From contig NJFT01000069.1 of assembly GCA_002221725.1 (NCBI GenBank), positions 115,026-179,025 on the forward strand: a stretch of 64,000 nt of DNA, given 5' to 3'. Each line of letters starts with the position of its first letter. Within the stretch, counting starts at the first letter, position 1. Positions 48,228 to 61,037 of the stretch are shown here, in pieces. The position numbers were made by a program, and so were the translations under genes. The notes beneath the pieces were generated by a model that saw nothing but the letters and a program-made list of their open reading frames with translations, was not told the DNA's origin and did no database searches. The stretch is from Scedosporium boydii. Lineage: Eukaryota > Ascomycota > Sordariomycetes > Microascales > Microascaceae.

Positions 48228-49819
48228 GCTACCCAATTGAAGTGATATATATGGGAATAGGCGGTCGATCGGTTCCTGAGCTCTTGAAGCTGTCAAGTTC
48301 GAGGCGGCGGAAAGGCGGGATATAAAAGCTTCCTTGACGAAACTTTTCCCGCTTTCTCGGCGACAAATGTGATTTGTGACGTACCTGGAGGTGAAACCGC
48401 TCCCCAAAAGGAAATACATGGTTAGATAGTAAAGGTTAACCCGGTCCATGGCGCTGATTGGACCTAGTGGAATCGATAGTATCACATTCAAGGGTTGCTA
48501 AGTTTGATGGTGGGGACGAATGGGGCCCATGTCCACCACCCTTGCCTCCCGTCCATCCCGTACATGAACGCTGCAGCCATCCTGAGATAAAGATTACGAA
48601 GGATATATGGAGGCGGCGGGCTCCGATGAAGATAAGATAGCAAGTGCCCGAACCGAGATAAACAGGAATGGGGAGAGATCGTGCAGGATTCGCGTGTTTG
48701 TGCACATTCACATCAGATCCTTGGAGTCGGAATTGTCCTCCCTTGGGTGGGTTAAGCGAGGCAGAGAAGAAGGAACCCCCGAATTTGAATACGAAGCACG
48801 ACCATGTCCTTGAAAAGGGTTTGTAGTCCAGGAACAGCAGTGATCGCCTCCCCCGTGTTTCCCCACTGTTTGGTTTCGTCAGGTAAGAGCTTAACCTTTT
48901 TCTAGTGCGTTTGGTGCTTGGGTTGACCAGAGTGCACGATCCGTTGCTGGGGACTCGGGATCGAATACCATTGATGTAAACAAGCCACACCATCCCCCCC
49001 CAATTCTACTTCGTAGTCCAATTTGAAGGTATCTCGAGATGGAAGTCGAATTTTTCGCATGTTTTCGCTGCGCATTTGATCTATTCATCCATGATAACAG
49101 GAATGCCGTCGTCCCCAATTGGCTCTACTGTGCATGTCGATCGCCACTGAAAATTTGCCACCCAGCTTGGTTCTCTTGTACACCGATTCTGATTTGGCGT
49201 TAAAGGATGATCGATGCGAGTTGTCGGCCAGCGCCACCGACCGCGTATCCGAGGGGGAAAAACACGCGTCAAAATAGATACAGAGGGAGGCTGTAGGATA
49301 AATTGGCAGCCATCTATAGTATGCACTTCTAATGCAAGAGCCGCCGTGGTCAATGACGAACTTCGTAGCGAGGTGCTTGATTAACCATCCTAGATGTACA
49401 GTTCCAGAATAGGAAATCCCTTAAAGAGACACAGAGTCCGGGTGCATTTGCTGGATTTCAGCTATATTCATCGGACTTCGCCGCTTCCAAAACAACATCG
49501 AAATTGATAATAAATTTTGTGCTAACAGAAAGGTGGTCCGCATCCTTGGGGATGTGGCGGAGACAAGTCCGGCCGGAGGAATCAGCCAAAGTAATGAGAT
49601 TGACGAAATCACGCTCAAATGAATCGAGGTTATTTCTGCGCCTGGAATAGAATTGCACCGAACGGGCATCCCAGGTTGAATCTTACGGTTCGAGTTAGCG
49701 AGCTTGAGTTCTTCTGGCACCAACAACGAAGGGTTCAATGTTGGATTAATCCGATGCTGATAAGGTCCATCCTTGGCTGATAAGGTCCTGGGCTGTTGGG
49801 TAATGGCGCTGTTCAGGTA

Positions 49820-50867
49820 TCAATTGCACCAGTCCCGATCTAGAATCTCGTTATCCAGGTTCCACAGCATCAGGCCTATAAGAGGAAAAACTCCGCTCCA
49901 TGGTCCATTTCCCTCGATACGACACACTCGCATGGCATGCCGTACGAAGTAGACAGATTGATAGCTATCCCAGTATCTTGGGTCCATCCACACCGAGCCG
50001 TGTGGGGGCGGGGCCTCGGCTCGTCGAAGGCGACGCATTGGCGGGAGATAGCGATGCATCGCACCCGAAGACTTGGGCTGGGCACTTCTAGCAGTCGGCC
50101 AAAATACTGCATAACTATTGCATCAGGCTCCGCCGTCCCTTCTCGCTGGCATTCGATGCTACCCTTCAGTATCACTGCTTCCCAATGTAGCACTTACTCG
50201 GGTCCGAGAGATAACTATCATCCGATCTAGCATGTTCCCTCGTACAGCTGTTTCCGCTAGAGCGGAAAGCTGCGCGACACGTCGTGTTCCTGGAATAACA
50301 CTGCTTCCTTAATACGTTAATATCTGGCAATATTAGTAGAGCTCGGCTGCATACAGGCAGTTAGCCGCAGGCGTAGGTAGCCCTGTTAACTCATCCCCAA
50401 TGCAATGTAGATCCTACCTAGGCTCCATATGAAAAATGTACCCAGTAATGTATGTAATAGAGTGCTAAGAAACCTGCTTCCCAGATGCTGGATCGAAGCA
50501 AGAGGAGCATCACCGCGATATTCCCGGAAGATGGTCCGCATAGATTCTGGAGATCTGACCCCTTCTGTGCTGAAGCGCCATCCGATAGGAAAGCTTCAAA
50601 GTTGCCCTCAGCTTCATGCGCGACCTCAGAGACCGTATCATAATCATAGATCACATCGTGTATATATAGGCCTGCGGGATGCCAGTCGAAGGCTGCTCTC
50701 ACCACCCGGGACTGCGACAATGCAAGTAGACAATCGCGCACCGTTTCGCGCAGGCAAGAAGAAAAAAAAAAAAAAAAAAAAAAAGAGGCATCATCTAGTG
50801 TCTCTTGTACGGCTTCGGATTGCCTAAACAGGAGTGAGGGTCTCTGCCCCGACTTGCGGTTCTCCAA
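49820..50867 (-). other. Coding-like frames without a gene model
   Basis: Three overlapping minus-strand frames have protein-like composition: one to 50418 with LALSQSRVVRAAFDWHPAG and YIHDVIYDYDTVSEV, one at 49876-50193, and one ending at 49820 with YWDSYQSVYFVRHAMRV. They may be parts of a decayed or intron-rich gene. No family was recognised and no splice model joins them. Confidence 0.25.
50762..50784. repeat. Poly(A) run of 23 bases
   Basis: Uninterrupted A23 in a gene-poor stretch. On the minus strand it would encode a Phe run in the coding-like frame at 50418-50867, which argues against that frame being intact coding sequence there. Confidence 0.9.
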
Positions 50868-51061
50868 ACCTTGTTGGAGATGTATTTTTGCGAATCTTTC
50901 CCAGAACCAACCTTCAAATCGAAGATTGACGTCACGTAAGGCTAGCCCCTTTTGTGCAGGGGTGAATTTAGGGCCTCAGTGCTCACTGCTCACCGACTTT
51001 GTTGAACATTGGTTCTCGAGTTTGCACCTCTAATATCGAACTTCGTCTTCCGCAGGCAGTC

Positions 51062-53011
51062 ATGGACCAAGACTCCGACGTCATCTCTGAAGCACATCCG
51101 TGGATAATCCGACAATGCGGTGTTTGCGCCGAGTTCATTGAGACGAATCGGCGAACGATAATTTGTAACGCTAGCCACCCAACGGCCTGTTGAGTCTGAG
51201 AGAGGACTAACTTGAGGTGCAATAGTTTATGCCAAAGATGGCTCGATGAACTACATCGGTCCAGTCGAATTCAGCTACCCGAATGATACAAGTCACGCCG
51301 AGCTTGAAGCCGAAACCTTTTGTGTCTTCGGTGAACGTGTTTATCGCCGTTGTCCTGCCGCGGTAGACTGCGTGCTGCTGCACCCTTCATGCTTTGATGT
51401 CTTTCTTCGGAGTTCGACAATTAATAAATACGAGGCAATGAGCCGCCTCTGGGTAATCGCTACATGGAAGCACCCGTGGAAGTTGAGCCCGCCACTCTAT
51501 TTACCACGCGAGAACCTAGACTGAGATGCACTTCAAGTCGTAGCGACCAGATGTGGCATTTCTCAACTTGCCACACTGCCCTCGGAAATGGTTCAGATCA
51601 TCCGGGCTAATTCTGAGCCCTACGATTGCGACCAGTGCTCGTTTTGGAACATCGTGGCAGCAGTGAGCTTGGCGAACCAGATCTCCGGTAAAGAAGACAG
51701 CGAGCCTCTCCAAACTGTTCGCCTGAGCAGAATCCTCTCATGGGAGCGTGGCGGGAAACTTCAGCGCATCGGAACTGAATCGCGATCGCAATATAAGGCC
51801 ATGAGGGTGACCATTGATGGCGATGGCATAAGTAGAGTTGAGGCACTTCCTGAAGTGCCCTTGTATTCAGGGGAGTGCTATGACACACTTGCCTTTGCCG
51901 TGCTGAGCATCGAGGCTGCGGAGTCGGTCGTGACTCACAAAATGGTATTTGGTGCCCTCCCGAAAGACCACTCCAGTTGATTCGTATCTTATTCTCCGTC
52001 TAGCTTGGTCGTCTCGGCCTCCAGTTCGCCGACCCATCCGATCATCCAACAGTATGGAACACTCCCGCACCTCCTGACCTCCTCCGGTGCAAACCGTTCG
52101 CGCCCTGGTCTCTCCCTTCTCCAGTCGCTTTCGCCATAGAACTGAACAAGATCACGGGGATATCATTCTTTTTTGACCACGACCGTGTCATTGATGTCCA
52201 TCCCCACTACAACTCACACTCTGGCGCTGCACCGGCTTTCCACCGCGCCTGTAACTTGTTTAGTCATGCCAATCCTGTCTGGACGTATCTGCCTATCGCA
52301 AAACACGACAAAGTTCTGTTTATGGGATTTAGGAACTTTGAGTTTATTAACGACAGGGCTTTCCAGATTCTTGTCAGGACACGGTTGGTGGGCGACATTG
52401 TCCTTGGCGTGTTCGACAATCCTAGCTTGAACGTTACCACTTCGTACATTGGAACCGCAATGCCGGAGACACTTGTCTGCTGTAGATCTAGGGACTGGCA
52501 TAGATGGAACTGTGGCACGTATCACAAGGCACCTGATGGAAAGGAGGCCCCTAATCCGTTTCCGGGCGGTGAAGACTTGACCGGTGAACTCACCAGACCA
52601 TTTCCGAGACACTGCCCTGAAGATGTCATTCTCAGCAACTGGGCGCGCTTTTACTCGGAGGCTCCTCTGAAGGAGGTCTCTTCTGCAGTCGTCTTTTATC
52701 ATAGGCACAGCGGATTTTGTCGAGGAATTATCCTCCATTATGATAATGGAGGTTCCCGCGCGCTTGGAGAGTGTCGCGTAGACTCAGACCCCGTGAAGAC
52801 GGTTGCCCAGCCACTGAGGCTTTGGATAGAAGACATGGCGGCTACTAGCTGGAACATCCGCACTTACCGGCGTGTAGAGGTCGAGTTTACGCCTGGCACG
52901 GAGAACTTCCAGAAAAGTAAACTTTGGCGTTCATACCCAATGGAAGGGGTCTTGCGGTTCTGGTATTCTTCGGGGGAGTCGGCTTGCTGTGTTCATGTAG
53001 AACGCTCTTGA
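51062..53011 (+). pseudogene. Gene of an unnamed fungal family with one internal TGA
   Basis: Exons 51062..51188, 51238..51944 and 52004..53011 join in frame to 614 codons; introns are 49 bp (with a GACTAAC branch site) and 59 bp. A single TGA at 51522-51524 interrupts exon 2, after LYLPRENLD; the same frame then continues with ALQVVATRCGISQLATLPSEM. The protein starts with CGVCAEFI, then a TIICNASHPT segment. A middle part has LWVIATWKHPWK and an FW block, and the C-terminal half contains ITGISFFFDHDR and WNIRTYRRVEVEF. I recognise the overall pattern from many fungal hypothetical proteins but know no function. Since everything else is intact, this is either a very young pseudogene, a sequencing error or stop readthrough. 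Confidence 0.65.
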
Positions 53012-53289
53012 TCAGGCCATGTTTGGATATTCTAAGCAGCAATTATGGAAAGGAATTTCTGCAAACCTGTAGCTTGAGTCACAGTCGCAGATTCATGTTG
53101 ACCATCACAAAGTTGGAGATGCAGCACACAAAACATGCGAACTTCATATATTGAGCTCCCCATCCAATGGGCGATAAATGGTATATATAATTCCCTCCTA
53201 AATTTAGTTGAACTAGCAATCATACCCAAATTACAACGCTAAAGTACCTCATATCCTTTTTCTTAGATTGAAGCAAACTGCTTTCGACC
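53012..53289. other. Convergent spacer
   Basis: 3' flanks of the internal-TGA gene and the AzgA-type permease. Nothing else was recognised. Confidence 0.5.
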
Positions 53290-55510
53290 TTACGCTTCCT
53301 TCGTGGGCGCTTGAGGAGCAGCCGCTCCATTCTTCTCGTTATCCGATCCGGCGTCTCTATCCGACGTCACAGCGTCACTCTGCACAGCGATTGATGTAAG
53401 GGGCGGGGTATCCTCTCTCCAGAAATCCTTTTTGCCACTGAAAAGCCTCCGAGTCCAAGGCGGGAAGAAGCCGCCGGGAATCCGATAAGTCCAGCCGTCG
53501 CGCTCGTCATAGTTGGGGGGTACGATACGGCCTCCGGAGATCACCTTGATGAGCCAGACGATGGTGTTCAGCACGATGTAAGTGCAAATGCCGCCGATGA
53601 GACCGTCGGCGATCGAGTACGTGAAAGGCATGAGGGCGATAGTAACAAAGGCGGGGACTCCGTCGCCCAGGTACTTCCAGTTGATCTCGGTGACGACGCC
53701 AACCATCATGGAGCCGACGAGGATAAGAACGCAGCCGGTAGCCCAGGGAGGGATGGAAGCGAAAATAGGAGCGAAGAAAATGGAGATGAAGAAGCAGATT
53801 CCGGTCATCATGGCGGTAATACCCGTCTTTCCACCTTCGGAGATACCAGCGCCGGACTCAACGAAGGCCGTAACGGGGGGAACGCCAAGGACGGAACCGA
53901 TGGAAATGCTCAGGGCATCAACCATGTAGGCAATGCTGGAGCCCTCGAAATCCTGAGTGACGGGGTCAATCAAGTTGGCGAAGCGGGCCATACCGTAGAG
54001 GGTGCCGGTGCAATCGAGGATATCGACGTAGAGGAAAGTGATAAGAGCCAAACCAAATTGACCACCGTATCCGGAGATGTTCCATTCCTGGACGTTTAGA
54101 GTCTTGGAGATCTTGTGGAAATCGACAACCTGCTTAAAGAAGTCGAAGGCGTCATTGCCAACGGACGTGTACGGGAAATACGTGACGGGAGTCGTCCTGG
54201 GCCATGAGATGATGCTGACAAGAATAATTCCAGCAATAACAGCACCCTTAACGCGATAGATCATCAAGATGGTCGTAAAGATACCACCGCAGAAGATTCC
54301 GACCCACATAGCGGGATATCGCATCTTGTCCCAGCTCGGACAACTTCCATCCTCGAGGCGGTTCCCCGGGGAGCATCCCGCAAGTTCGACCGGAGTCGCC
54401 GAAGCACCGACAATGAGGGCGATTCCTTCGCTGTAAGTGAGGCCGATCAAGGTGAGGAACAGACCGATACCGGCACTGGTAGCGAGCTTGATGGGGCGCG
54501 GAATGGCCCGCGCAAGCCACTGCCGCATGCCAAGAAGGGCAAGACCGAAGAAGATGAAGCCCTCGATGAAGATGGCGGTTAGAGCGACCTGGAAAGGTAC
54601 AGGCCCGGTTCCGTGAAAGCCGACTGGGTCGTTCAAGGTTAGTGAATGTGTGACATAGCGCACATGGCGCGAGGGCGGGCGGGATGTGACTAACCGACGG
54701 TGTAAGTGAAGTAGGCGTTGAGACCTGGTGGCATGCAAGTGTCAGCTTATTGCTTTTTCTTCACGAGTCAAATCCCTCGTCACTCGAGGGAGCGCCACCA
54801 GGGCGGAGTCAATCATTTCTCAATCACACCGCTGAATACTAGCGGTGACGAGGGTTTGGGGAGAAGAAAAAAAAAGCAAGCTAAAAAAGAAAAGAAAAAA
54901 GGTATTCAAGACAGGCAGGACATACCCATTCCAGGAGCTAAGCCGACAGGCCTATATTTGTACCAACTGGTTAGCCACGATTACCCTCAGGCGAGGAAAA
55001 ATAAGAATTAAGACTCACAAATTGGCAAAAAGGCCCATGCAAAACGTCGCAAGAGAAGAGATGGCCGCGGTCGCCGTCACGGCATCTCGCTTAACAGCCT
55101 GAGTACACATCAAGTACTCCTCATTCTTCGCGCAAATAGGATCGTCCGCGCCGCCGTTGCAAACACAGGGCCCGCCGCTATCCGCGACGATCGATGCATT
55201 AACGGCGATAATGTAAGCCATCGCGAAGAAGCAAGCCAAGCCGGCGCGTAGCTCGGTGAAGAAGAACGAGCCCTTCCGTTCCTTCGGCTACATGATGAAA
55301 AGACAATGAGTCAATAGTTCTTTTTGCGCGTTTCACGCAGCGCTGACAGTGGTTAAAAAAAGAAAAAAATTCCCTTCACAGGAGGAGGGGATGGGCTCTG
55401 TGTGTGTGAGTGAGAGAGAAGGAACGTACATGACCCGAGCCTTCGAGCCGAAACCAGCGGCCCACCGGGCTCGCGGCGACCTTGTGATTGATGTTTTGTA
55501 TGAAACCCAT
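53290..55510 (-). CDS. AzgA-type adenine-guanine-hypoxanthine permease
   Basis: Model: complement of 53290..54623, 54695..54724, 54926..54951, 55019..55287 and 55430..55510, giving 579 residues, close to Aspergillus AzgA. It is a proton symporter for adenine, guanine and hypoxanthine in the plasma membrane. Family marks: [75 protein letters not shown] and [13 protein letters not shown]. Two exons are tiny (26 and 30 bp); the frame depends on both and they encode the conserved loop [14 protein letters not shown], so they are well supported. The start is the ATG at 55510 ([20 protein letters not shown]). TACGAAGTA lies about 100 bp upstream. Confidence 0.94.
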
Positions 55511-58500
55511 ATCTTCGGGAGGAAGTAACGTCGGGCAGTAAAGATGAGTTCGAGACTGCTCGAGGAATGAGGGAGCTAGGAGGGAAGCTCCCTTGCGGGC
55601 CATGATGTATATACGAAGTATGAGCCCTAGAAAAAAAAGAAAAAAAAATATTCTGCATCCTACCCACCCACCCCAGTCCCCAGGTCGCAGGTCGCGTGCG
55701 GAATGGGTTGACGGGAAGATTAGTGGGGGGCGTGCAAGAGAGATAGCGACGAACACTACGCTGCACTAGTTATCTCGCCGAGGTTCATTGGCTCAGACTC
55801 GAGCTGGTCTCCATAAGACGGGGCTACTTTCGTCTTTGGGTAACTTCGGAGGTGGGTATGGATCTGGTTAGAGTTGAATTCATCTGCAAAGGATCCCGAA
55901 AGCGGGCCCTTTGACAATGACAGCCCATGGAGCCTACGTAGGAACTGAATCACCGAACGATTAATCAATCATTACGGTGGACTATGAAGAGCTCTATTCC
56001 AAGATAAGAACTAGTGTGCCAAGATGAAGCCAACGGAAGCTCGCCGCATTTCACATGCGTTGGATTCGACTATTCCACTGTCGCATGTCATTGAAAATAT
56101 TTCATGCGGGATGATCTACTCAGGAAGGAATAGTGAATGTTGGCTGAAATGGTCAGTGATTCAGTGATAAGACGAAACAAGGTCGATGAGCGACAAAAAA
56201 AGGCGCTCTCCATCCAATGTGGCAGTGGCACATCGCCGGTTTCCTATCTTGTTGCGTGCGTCCAGTGGCTTGAGATAAAGGCAAGTAAGGCGGATATCGG
56301 CATGTTCCTAGGCCAATATATCTGAGAGCTGGGAGCTGGGCCCCCATGTTCAGTCCTCCCTCCACATCTCAGACCGACGGTGGAAACCTGTTATCTCTGA
56401 TGATGTTACTGGTCCTGCAAGCAAAGAACTTGAGAATGCGGGTAGAGCGAAATGTGGCGCATCAGCGAGGGTCACATTGGCTGGAAATTGCGGGAAGGGT
56501 GAAAAATTGTGCGTGTGGGGTCGCTTTTCCTTGCACTTGCATGAAAGTCCAGCGTCCTTTTGAGATTACGAAGCAGCTCGCATGCAATCCCTGCTCCATA
56601 CCTTCGTGGAATAACCCCGATAGACATGAATTCATATTAACGGGGCTCCAACATCACAGCAGAGCATGGATCGATGCTTCTAAAAAAAGGCGCTTTCCCA
56701 AGAACAGAGCAGATTCACTTGGTCTCCGGTCCGGCGTAGTGTTGGACTTGGACAAAGATAGAATCACAAAGTCGTCCAATTGTCGCGAGAGCGTGTATGC
56801 CCATAACCAAACACTGGCTTGAGAAGGTTGAGATCTCTTTGTGGGCAGTCTCATGAATTATCCTGCTCCATTAAGTTGCATTGCATTCACCCCACGGGTC
56901 TACATTCCCTGGAGTTCTATATCTTCGATGCATATTGCTCGGCTGAGTGGGTGGCCTTGAATATTCAGAGTTAAAAACAACCTCAGCTTATCTTTGTGGC
57001 TACCAAAGTGTATAAGAAGCTAAGAAAGAAGCTCCATCTGCTGACTTGGGGGCCAAGGCAAGATCGTCACAAACACAAACCTTCGAGAGAGCCCGAGTAG
57101 AATATGAGCTATTTGAGGCAGTCCAATATCTCAATAATAAATAGTTCGAGTTCCTTTATCTAGCTTCACTCCTCGTTGTTTATTGGAAAGATGAAAACTA
57201 AGTATTGGCTCAGGGCACTCGAAACGTAATGTTACTCTGATATCTTGTGCGTAAATGTCTATTGCCCATCGCATTCGTTGTTCTTCTACTCATTCGTTTG
57301 CTCCAAGTGACAGCCCGGAAGGACTTATAAACGCCACCTCCTCTTTTTCTTTTTGCATCATAATCGAGTAACCCCCGTGAATCAGGAATTCCCCGACGAG
57401 CTATACGTCAAGATAGCATGAAGAGCCAGCTACTTCTATGAGAGTTAAACTAGAGTTACTCCCCCAACTAAGTCTCCAAAGCGCGACGTAGTGAAAGGTT
57501 GCGCTGTCGTGAATAACACCGAGAAATGTATGTTCTAGCACCTACGCCATCATTGGTGAGGCCCGTCTCTGCACTCGAGCTAGTATCATGACGTGACGAC
57601 TGCGTCTGATGTGGCGCGTGTAGCTAATACAGTGTTGAAGACTCAGAAGTCCATGATTGGAGCATGCCCTTTTAGGTCGTTTTTTCAACATCCGCGCTCC
57701 TATGGATGTACACCGGGTAGAAACTCTCCTATGTACTTCCAAGTATAATTATCCTGAGTCATGTTGCCCCTAAAGCACGCCGTACACATGTCATTCTCGC
57801 TGAAGGCTTTGATCGAGGCACTTATATTATCATGGGCAGCCAGCGAAGTCAAATTATCGCCATCAGGAATTCCAGAAAAGTCGAGGTGAGTGGTGCCTGC
57901 GCACAGGAGTCGCTCCGTTGATGCGGCGAGTAGCGTACCGTGAGGTTTGCAGAAGTTATCCGCAGCTGATTGTCGGTCTCATGCTTCTTCTCGTCGGGGC
58001 TGTGGTTCCATTCCCACTCCCGAGATTAGGCTGAGAGAGGGGCCTTACACTGTTCCGAACCAGTTCATCAACAGTGGAGAAGGATAAGGCGGAGAATAGC
58101 GAGATCATTTACCGGGTAGTTTGCCGAGAACCTTTGCATTACCGTGAACAAGACTGAGTTTCCCTCACTTAACCCCAAGTGCCCCGATCGCAGCCGCTTC
58201 ACCCTTCCTCCGGATCACGGATGCGCCCGAGTGGACGAGCCTCCCTAAGCTGGCCGTCACTCTGAGCTCAAATCTCACAGTCACCGATCTTCTGCTTTCC
58301 TAAGAGTAAGGCCGCCCAGTCTGATGAGGGCGCTCGAATTCCTACGTACGAGGCTCCGTCTGCCGTCATGTGGTAGTTTACGGGCCGGATCAAGCAACCA
58401 AGCCACTATGGCCTGAGAAGATAGTGTTACAGTATGGGTTTGAGAACGAGCTTGTGCAGCAGCTAGTTAATAGTCCGGACAGACTAAGTATTTCGAGTTT

Positions 58501-60232
58501 ATCGACGAACTTACAGGTGAGGCTGCGCTGGCGGTTTGAGAGCCCTTTTGATAAGAAAGCCCAAGTTTTGACAGTGGTCCCTAGAATCAAAAAATATAAT
58601 AATCAATATTAGTATAGACGAGTTTGAAATTTGAGATGAGTTGAAAACTACTATATTGCGGCTTGCTGTTACTAAGAAAAGCAGAAGAACCCTCGCATAT
58701 TAGTGCTCTGCAGGAGCTGGCTTGGTTCGGGTCTCTCCTTATTTCGCTACGACCTTTCCGCTATGAGTTCTACTATAATATCTCCGTCACTTGTTGACAG
58801 CTCTTAGATCTTATTGGTAAGAGCAGGCTATAAAGTAAATGAATAGGTAACGGGATGTGCACCGGTACCCCGAACGTTGGTGGCTTTCATTCTGCATGAT
58901 GCCAAAAAGATGAAATGGCGCAATAAGTAAAAGCCTAGGGCTCTACTCTACTTTATACTCGGATTCAGGTAAGTATAAATGAGGATCATAAGTGTAGGAT
59001 CATAGACCAATTTATCTCTCATATACCAATGAAGTACTCCAGAGATATTACCCTAGAGTTGAGGTGTGTTGCATTCCTCCTCCACGGCCATTCCCGCCAA
59101 CGTGGAATTGGTATAGGACGACAGGGGCATTTCCATGTCAGGACACTGATTTTCAAGCTATTTATAGTTCAGGCACGAACCATACTTGCAGGTGCACATC
59201 TGAACGCATGTAATCACCTCTAGATAATGTTAACCTCCTCGCCTTGGCATAGTGAGGGCATGCAGAGATAGAACGTCCCTTTCGTTCTGTGCGGGATCAA
59301 ACTTTTAGCTGAACTGAGGTGGCAGGCTGGAAACAGTCTATTTGTCGTTTACCCGGGATGATGTGCGAAAGACGGGATCAACTGATGGCGAAAATGGCAT
59401 GAATATATACAAACTGCTAACGCTATTGGAATTAACCAGATTGGGCCGATTCATCAGGGACAGATATCCAGCCATTAGAGTTAGAGGCGAGGGCGGGACG
59501 TATATTGGCATTGAATGTAGTGGCTATTTATGGTGCCTCCCACCCAGAGGTTTCTAACGATAGTTGAGCTTACCACTCAACCTTAGCAAAGGGCAGAGGG
59601 ACAAGAGTGTGGAAGACGGCTTTGAAGTCGGTCCACTGCACACAGCATTTTTGTGTCCGAAGAGATTGTAGCCCGCTCATTGTCCGTTTGTAGAAGCGAA
59701 AACGCGTGAAAATCTCCATATTAGATAGATCTCGCGGCGCAAGAGCCCGTACTTGATTCTGACTGGTGCGCAACCAGCCCCAACGGCACTTCGAACCTAG
59801 CTCAAGACACACCAAATCCCTTTATTGGAGGAAGCGGACTGTATGCTAAAATAGGAACGAAAACCATTTAACCTCGGGCATCGCCTAGATAACCCGGGCA
59901 TAGTAGACCTGTACCAGGTTACCGGCACTATCAATGCTTAATATGCACCCTGCAGGGAGCTCTCGGCTTGTCTTGATGGGTGGCACTCGCCTTTTTTTTC
60001 TTTGCGGATGCCTGTGAATGTAGAGTATTTAAGTATCCACGTCAGTCGCTAGACGACACGTCGGCAGGGCCTCCATTGCTCATCCGACATCGACGCTTCC
60101 TGTTCTCCATAATCACTTGATACCCTCCGATTTGGACCCTGTGTTACTGACCCACTAAGTCGTTGACCCTTCCTCACTCGAGAGAGAATCAGCCACGCAT
60201 CACCTTCAACAGACGCAGACACTCACGCCACT
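55511..60232. other. Long gene-poor region (4.7 kb)
   Basis: No gene, tRNA or recognisable transposon was found. Short open frames at 56346-56822, 58370-58612, 59029-59223 and 59342-59557 have no family features. The first 100 bases belong to the AzgA-type promoter, and the last 250 to the expansin-like promoter. The stretch may hold decayed repeats, which only a repeat search would show. Confidence 0.5.
60026..60033 (+). promoter_or_regulatory. TATA-like box before the expansin-like gene
   Basis: TATTTAAG lies about 200 bp before the start codon. It is a plausible core promoter element, by position and sequence only. Confidence 0.35.
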
Positions 60233-61037
60233 ATGGCCAAGTTCTTCAAGCTATCCTTCCTTGCCACCCTTTTAGCGTGGGCGCCGGCCCAGACGGTAGC
60301 TCAGGGTATCCGAGGCACAGCAACATTCACCGGCCGTGACCATACGGGCGGGACATGTTCGCTCGCCAACTATACGCTGCCGGCCGGTATCTCGGGGACA
60401 GGCATTGGACCTTCTAATTGGGCCCAGGCTGGAAAGTGCGGTTCGTGTATCCAGGTTAATGGGCCACGTGGGAGCACCAAGGTCATGGTATGTATCGAGT
60501 TCCTCGTATTTCTGGAAGGGAAAGGGGACCAACCGAGCACTTGCTTATCGGCAATAGATCGTGGACAGCTGTCCATCGTGCCTCGAGAATCGCCTGAATC
60601 TTTTCGATGATGCGTTCAAGCAAATCGCGGACCCCGTCGATGGTATCGTCGACGTAACGTTCGATGTGGTGTCCTGCGGCCTCAGCAGCCCTTTAATAGT
60701 CCGGAGCAAGATCGGAACTTCGCGGTGGTTGTAAGTTATATATCCAACATGCCATGGGCTTTAGTCCCTCTCTAACATCACGTCTGGTTCTGTCAGCTTC
60801 TCGCTGCAAGTGTTGAACTGCAACTACCCCATTACCGATCTCGAAGTCAGCACGGACGGCGCGCAGACATGGCAGCCGACGGTCCGACAGGAGTATAACT
60901 ACTTCGAGAGAGACGATAAGAGCGGCTTCGGGAAGGACGAGGTGATTGTAAGGGTGTCGTGCGCAAATGGGAACCAGGTGATCATTCCGAACGTGACTAT
61001 GGACGAGAGGGAGATTCTGGCGCCGGTGAACTGTTAA
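60233..61037 (+). CDS. Secreted expansin-like (barwin/DPBB) protein
   Basis: Model: 60233..60487, 60558..60730 and 60797..61037, giving 222 residues; introns are 70 and 66 bp. A signal peptide covers about residues 1-24 (FFKLSFLATLLAWAPAQTVAQG). The double-psi beta-barrel follows with RGTATFTG, GGTCSLANY, KCGSCIQVNGP, IVDSCPSCLENRLNLFDDAF and FDVVSCG; paired cysteines fit the barwin-like fold. The C-terminal part (LQVLNCNYPITDLEVSTDG to the end) resembles the CBM63-like second domain of expansins. Such fungal proteins loosen cellulose or chitin networks without hydrolysis. They act outside the cell. Whether it is a two-domain expansin or a loosenin-like protein is not certain. Confidence 0.88.

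Larger units (their letters stand above)
48182..51061. other. Long intergenic region
   Basis: It holds the UapA-type gene promoter with a palindrome at 48203-48227, the motif TACGAAGTA or its complement at 49007-49015 and 49943-49951, a coding-like minus-strand stretch (49820-50867, listed separately) and a 23-A run. No gene is firmly supported. Confidence 0.45.

Noticed and set aside
47783..48325. 180-codon plus-strand frame opposite the UapA-type gene
   Set aside because: It mirrors exon 1 of a clearly identified permease and has no family features.
48940..48975. tRNA T-arm-like GGGATCGAATACC
   Set aside because: No cloverleaf could be formed with the flanking sequence.
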